Source: Planctomyces sp. (lineage in GTDB: Bacteria; Planctomycetota; Planctomycetia; Planctomycetales; Planctomycetaceae). Taken from it: a DNA stretch of 64,000 nt. The notes beneath the pieces were generated by a model. That model searched no databases and had not been told where the DNA came from. It worked only from the letters and a program-made list of their open reading frames with translations. Positions 60,813-64,000 of the stretch are shown in pieces. A program made the translations under genes and the position numbers. The stretch is taken from positions 62,001 through 126,000 of the forward strand of contig JAEUIH010000006.1 in assembly GCA_016795105.1 (NCBI GenBank), read 5' to 3'. The first letter of the stretch is position 1, and each line of letters begins with the position of its first letter.

Positions 60813-63800
60813 TTAACGACGATACATGACAAATGCGATCAGGTCCCGGACCTGATCCGGTGTCAGGCTGTCGAGCATACCATCTGGCATGAGCGACTTG
60901 CCGGTGTTCTTTGATTCTTCGATATCATCCGGGTTGATCATCAGCAGTTCTTTATCCGTCTGAATGGAAACGGTTTGGTCTGTCTTTCCGACGATCACGC
61001 CGGTGATGATGCGACCGCTCTTCAGAACGACGACGCTTGTCGTAAACTGTTTTGGCACGACAGAGCTTGGATCAATAATATTCATCAGAACGTATTCAAG
61101 ATTGCTTCGATTTGAACCGGTGAGGTCCGGGGCGATGGTCTGTCCCTCGCCATAAAGTTTGTGGCATGTCGCGCACGATTTCCTGAAGAGGAGGCTTCCG
61201 TTCTGAAGATCTGCGGTCCCCATTCGTTCTGCTGTCAGTTCTTTCTGCCAGCGAGCGATGGCTTCCGTGCGAGCTGCGGGAGTGTCCTGAACGATGCCCC
61301 ATTTCTCATCGAGAGTGGCTTTGATATCTGAATTGCCAAGGCTCAGCAATTGTCTGACCTGACCAGCGGTGAGTTCAGCAGCATCGATACGCCCGGCCTG
61401 AATTGCATCGATCAGGCGGAGTGCGAATGATTCGCGGCTGGCTAGAGTGTCAAAAGCAGCGCTGCGATTTCCGTCCTTGAAACCGCCCAATCGGCTGAGG
61501 ATTTCGGATGCGATCTGAGGATCCTCAAAACCTGCAAGTGCCGGAATGACCGTGTCATACACGGCGCGATCACCGAGCAGATTGTAGAACATTGGCAGAG
61601 AGTCATTGTCGCGAGCCTGTGCAAGCGCAAGGATGGCTTGTTCACGGGCTACCGGATCGGCATCTCCGTTTCCAGCGATTGACCTCAGGTCTGCAATGGC
61701 AGCTCCATCACCAAAGAGCAGGCTGAGTGCGTCAAGTTCCAGTCGAACACTGTCATTGTCGATTTTACGCAACTGTTCTTCTGCCGACTTCCATGACGCT
61801 GGCGCGTCGACACGGACTCGCCCTGCAACACCACCTCGAAATGCACTCAGGAGTCCCGCAATGTCTTCCGCAGATGTCTTCGCCGGTTCGGCGCTCAAGG
61901 CAGCGATGAATTCGAGGGCCTTCGAGGACGATGCGCTGTTCGCGACGATTTCGCCGGAAGCACGTCGGACAGCGAACTGACGCAGCTTTGGGATCGAATT
62001 CAGAAGTGGAAGGAGTTCATGCTGTGTGACCAGAGGTTCGATACCGTACCAGGTCATCAGGGTCAGGTTGACATCATCTCGGATTGTTGTGGCGTTTTCC
62101 GTCTTTGACAGAATGGCTGTGGCCAGTTCGGCTCGAGGCTCTGCTGGCAGTTTCTGGAGGACTGAGACAAGTCCCATGAGGACATTGGCAGGCTGCGGTT
62201 TTGATGCTGTTTCTTTGAGAATGGGCAACAGAGCTTTTTGTCGCTCAGGTGTATCGCAGGCGAGGTAAACGGCGCGTTCAAGTGCTTCGGGCTTTGATGT
62301 CTTGAGGGCATGTTCGAGGTAAGCAACGGTATTCGTACCGATCGCTTCACCGAACTGCAGTGCTGCCGGATGAGTGTCTCCCTGCGGCAGAGCGCCCCGC
62401 ATGCTCAGCTTGCCCTCCCCCACCTGCTCCTGGATCAGTCTTCGTGAATGCCGAGCGAGCCATCCATTCTTTGACGCAACCAATGGAAACAATTCTGGTG
62501 CGCTTCGATCAGCCAGAGACTTTCCGAGGTCGACTTTTTTGGGCGTACCATAGGCAATGCGATAGATTCGCCCGCTGGTGCGGTGGATACCATCGTGATC
62601 GTGACATTCGCCGTTATCAGACCAGTCTGCGACAAACAGAGTTCCATCGGGCGCCTGCTTCAGGTCGACACCTCGAAACCAGGGGTTGTTCACGATCATA
62701 AAGTCCGGCTCATGCCTGCCAACATATCCACTGCCTTCGCGGTCCAGTCGATCAACATTGATGCGTCGTCCGTGGGTGTTACACATGAAGATTTTGCCAC
62801 GATAGGATTCCGGGAAGTTTTCTCCCTGATAAATCACGGCTCCGACATGAGAGTGCCCGCCTCCCATGTCATTTGCTTTACCATCGCGACTGTCGGTCCA
62901 TTTACCGTTTGTATCCCAATGATAATGGTCGGCAGTCATGTCCATCAGTTCGTATGCATGAGGATTGAAGTCCTGTCCGTACATTCTCCGATAGTGGGCT
63001 CCAGGAATCACATGCCAGAGATGCCCCTGGACGTTGTTGGTCATGAAGAAATGACCATTTTCGTTGTAGTCCAGCCCCCAGGGGTTGGTTGTGCCGTTGC
63101 AGACGACTTCCACTTGTTCAGTCGTTGGATGAAACCTCCAGACACCACAATTCATAAACGGGCGTTCTTCCCGAGGCGTTCCCGGTTTTCCTGGATACGA
63201 CGTGTCGACGATTCCATGGCGTCCATACAGCCAGCCGTCCGGTCCCCAGACAAGACCACTCACGAAGTTGTGTCCGCAGTCTTTGCTCCAGCCATCAAGC
63301 TTCACAACCGGAGGACCATCGGGAACACCGTTGCGATCTTTGTCAGGAATCCAGGATAAAGTCCCATCGTGCAGGATCCAGCAGCCATCAAAGCCCCAGA
63401 TAAGGCTCGTCAGCATGAAACCCTGATCCCAGAATACTTTGCGTGAGTCGTGTTTTCCGTCGCCATCTTTGTCTTCAAAGATGACAATTCTATCTCTCAG
63501 TTTGGTTTCATACGGACCACCGCTATAGGTGTAGTTTTCCGCGACCCACAGGCGTCCCTGGTCATCGAAGTCCATACAAATTGGCTGCTGCACATCCGGA
63601 TCACCTGCGAACAATGAGATATTGAAGCCTTCCGGCAGCTTGATCATCCCAATCATCTCATCGGCCGAAGGAGGATTTTGTCCGTCTGCTTCGGTATTGA
63701 AGACTTTTGGGAATTCATCTGCGCATGCAGTTGAGGCGACGGCAGCCGCCAGGAAAATCTGCCGGAAACCGGAGAACAGAGTACGAACAGAGCTCAATAT

Positions 63801-63815
63801 CCTGGAATCGGTCAT
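60813..63815 (-). CDS. PVC-type haem-binding CxxCH dehydrogenase
   Basis: The 1000-residue protein has a signal peptide, an N-terminal beta-propeller of the membrane-bound dehydrogenase type (with DDQGRLWVAENYTYSGGP and WGFDGCWILHDG), HEAT-like helical repeats (about 480-840), and a C-terminal cytochrome c with SCATCHKLYGEG and the conserved ending LTPDQVRDLIAFVMYRR. This domain set is characteristic of PVC bacteria. It probably oxidises a carbohydrate and passes electrons to its own haem. I choose the ATG at 63815, with GAGA upstream; a longer frame to 63866 lacks a signal peptide. It heads a five-gene operon. Confidence 0.92.
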   Translation of the reverse strand: MTDSRILSSVRTLFSGFRQIFLAAAVASTACADEFPKVFNTEADGQNPPSADEMIGMIKLPEGFNISLFAGDPDVQQPICMDFDDQGRLWVAENYTYSGGPYETKLRDRIVIFEDKDGDGKHDSRKVFWDQGFMLTSLIWGFDGCWILHDGTLSWIPDKDRNGVPDGPPVVKLDGWSKDCGHNFVSGLVWGPDGWLYGRHGIVDTSYPGKPGTPREERPFMNCGVWRFHPTTEQVEVVCNGTTNPWGLDYNENGHFFMTNNVQGHLWHVIPGAHYRRMYGQDFNPHAYELMDMTADHYHWDTNGKWTDSRDGKANDMGGGHSHVGAVIYQGENFPESYRGKIFMCNTHGRRINVDRLDREGSGYVGRHEPDFMIVNNPWFRGVDLKQAPDGTLFVADWSDNGECHDHDGIHRTSGRIYRIAYGTPKKVDLGKSLADRSAPELFPLVASKNGWLARHSRRLIQEQVGEGKLSMRGALPQGDTHPAALQFGEAIGTNTVAYLEHALKTSKPEALERAVYLACDTPERQKALLPILKETASKPQPANVLMGLVSVLQKLPAEPRAELATAILSKTENATTIRDDVNLTLMTWYGIEPLVTQHELLPLLNSIPKLRQFAVRRASGEIVANSASSSKALEFIAALSAEPAKTSAEDIAGLLSAFRGGVAGRVRVDAPASWKSAEEQLRKIDNDSVRLELDALSLLFGDGAAIADLRSIAGNGDADPVAREQAILALAQARDNDSLPMFYNLLGDRAVYDTVIPALAGFEDPQIASEILSRLGGFKDGNRSAAFDTLASRESFALRLIDAIQAGRIDAAELTAGQVRQLLSLGNSDIKATLDEKWGIVQDTPAARTEAIARWQKELTAERMGTADLQNGSLLFRKSCATCHKLYGEGQTIAPDLTGSNRSNLEYVLMNIIDPSSVVPKQFTTSVVVLKSGRIITGVIVGKTDQTVSIQTDKELLMINPDDIEESKNTGKSLMPDGMLDSLTPDQVRDLIAFVMYRR

Positions 63816-64000
63816 GGTTTCTCTCGTTGGAACCGGAAGGATCAAACAGGCACCGTCAACGGCCATTGTTCATGTCGTGAGGTGTCCAGTTTGACACTGT
63901 TACGACTTTCTGGCAATCCAATTGATTTGTCAGTTCGATTCCACCTGCTGATCCTGCTGAATTTGCGGTTTGCATGGCGGTCGTGTTTAATTCCCTCTCA

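Noticed and set aside
1-64000. tRNA, rRNA and CRISPR elements
   Set aside because: I looked in the intergenic regions for cloverleaf-like segments and regularly spaced repeats and found none; a covariance-model search would be needed to exclude small RNAs.

Overview
The window looks like a chromosomal segment of a planctomycete (phylum Planctomycetota, PVC superphylum). The signs are family content: a DUF1559 pseudopilin-like protein, a PVC-type cytochrome c dehydrogenase, a DUF1080 protein, exported (TAT) Gfo/Idh/MocA and enolase-superfamily proteins, an ECF sigma factor overlapping a giant Hanks-type kinase, and a formylglycine-generating enzyme. Base composition is moderately GC-rich. I see no rRNA, tRNA, CRISPR array, insertion sequence, prophage or plasmid function.

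Layout. 1-5.2 kb: a VKOR-thioredoxin protein cut by the left edge, a flavin-dependent halogenase-like enzyme behind a good promoter with an overlapping dyad, a CPA2 cation/proton antiporter and a helix-hairpin-helix protein. 5.2-7.6 kb: a gene-poor island with dispersed repeats and two orphan membrane proteins. 7.6-14 kb (minus): a Nat-like ABC exporter pair, then an ECF sigma factor coupled by a 4-base overlap to a 1117-residue kinase with RDD membrane domains and a degenerate second kinase-like region. 14-20 kb (plus): an ABC exporter overlapping trpF, a DUF1015-like protein, a single-domain response regulator and mannose-1-phosphate guanylyltransferase. 19.8-20.5 kb: more copies of the dispersed repeat. 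20.5-29.6 kb: a small membrane protein, a stand-alone M41-like metalloprotease domain, an oxidoreductase, a sirtuin, cyclopropane fatty acid synthase, an SDR enzyme, a lipid A-type acyltransferase and a HerA-like ATPase.

29.8-35.4 kb (plus) is the fatty-acid cluster rpmF-plsX-fabD-acpP-fabF. It ends with a ketosynthase homologue that has lost the whole Cys-His-His triad and so resembles a chain-length factor. fabH and fabG are not in the cluster. 36.4-44.9 kb (minus) is a dissolved-inorganic-carbon uptake operon: a small secreted protein, DabA with an intact beta-carbonic-anhydrase-like metal site, a NuoL/DabB-like subunit, an additional NuoM-like subunit and a SulP/STAS transporter.

45-50.6 kb: a WaaP-like kinase, malate dehydrogenase, then DUF1559 protein, lipoprotein and formylglycine-generating enzyme, and the nucleoside phosphorylase PpnP. 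50.6-54.3 kb: a possible sugar-acid module (DHDPS-family aldolase, epimerase, exported enolase-superfamily protein). 54.4-64 kb (minus): a secreted twin metal-binding protein, an inverted-repeat element whose arm supplies a stop codon, and a five-gene run (PVC cytochrome, PDZ/S41-like protein, beta-propeller di-haem cytochrome, TAT-exported Gfo/Idh protein, DUF1080 protein) that looks like a periplasmic carbohydrate-oxidising module.

All functions are assigned by reading the sequence and recalling family motifs; no database search was run. Start codons were moved from the longest open frame where a better ribosome binding site or the usual family N-terminus argued for it.
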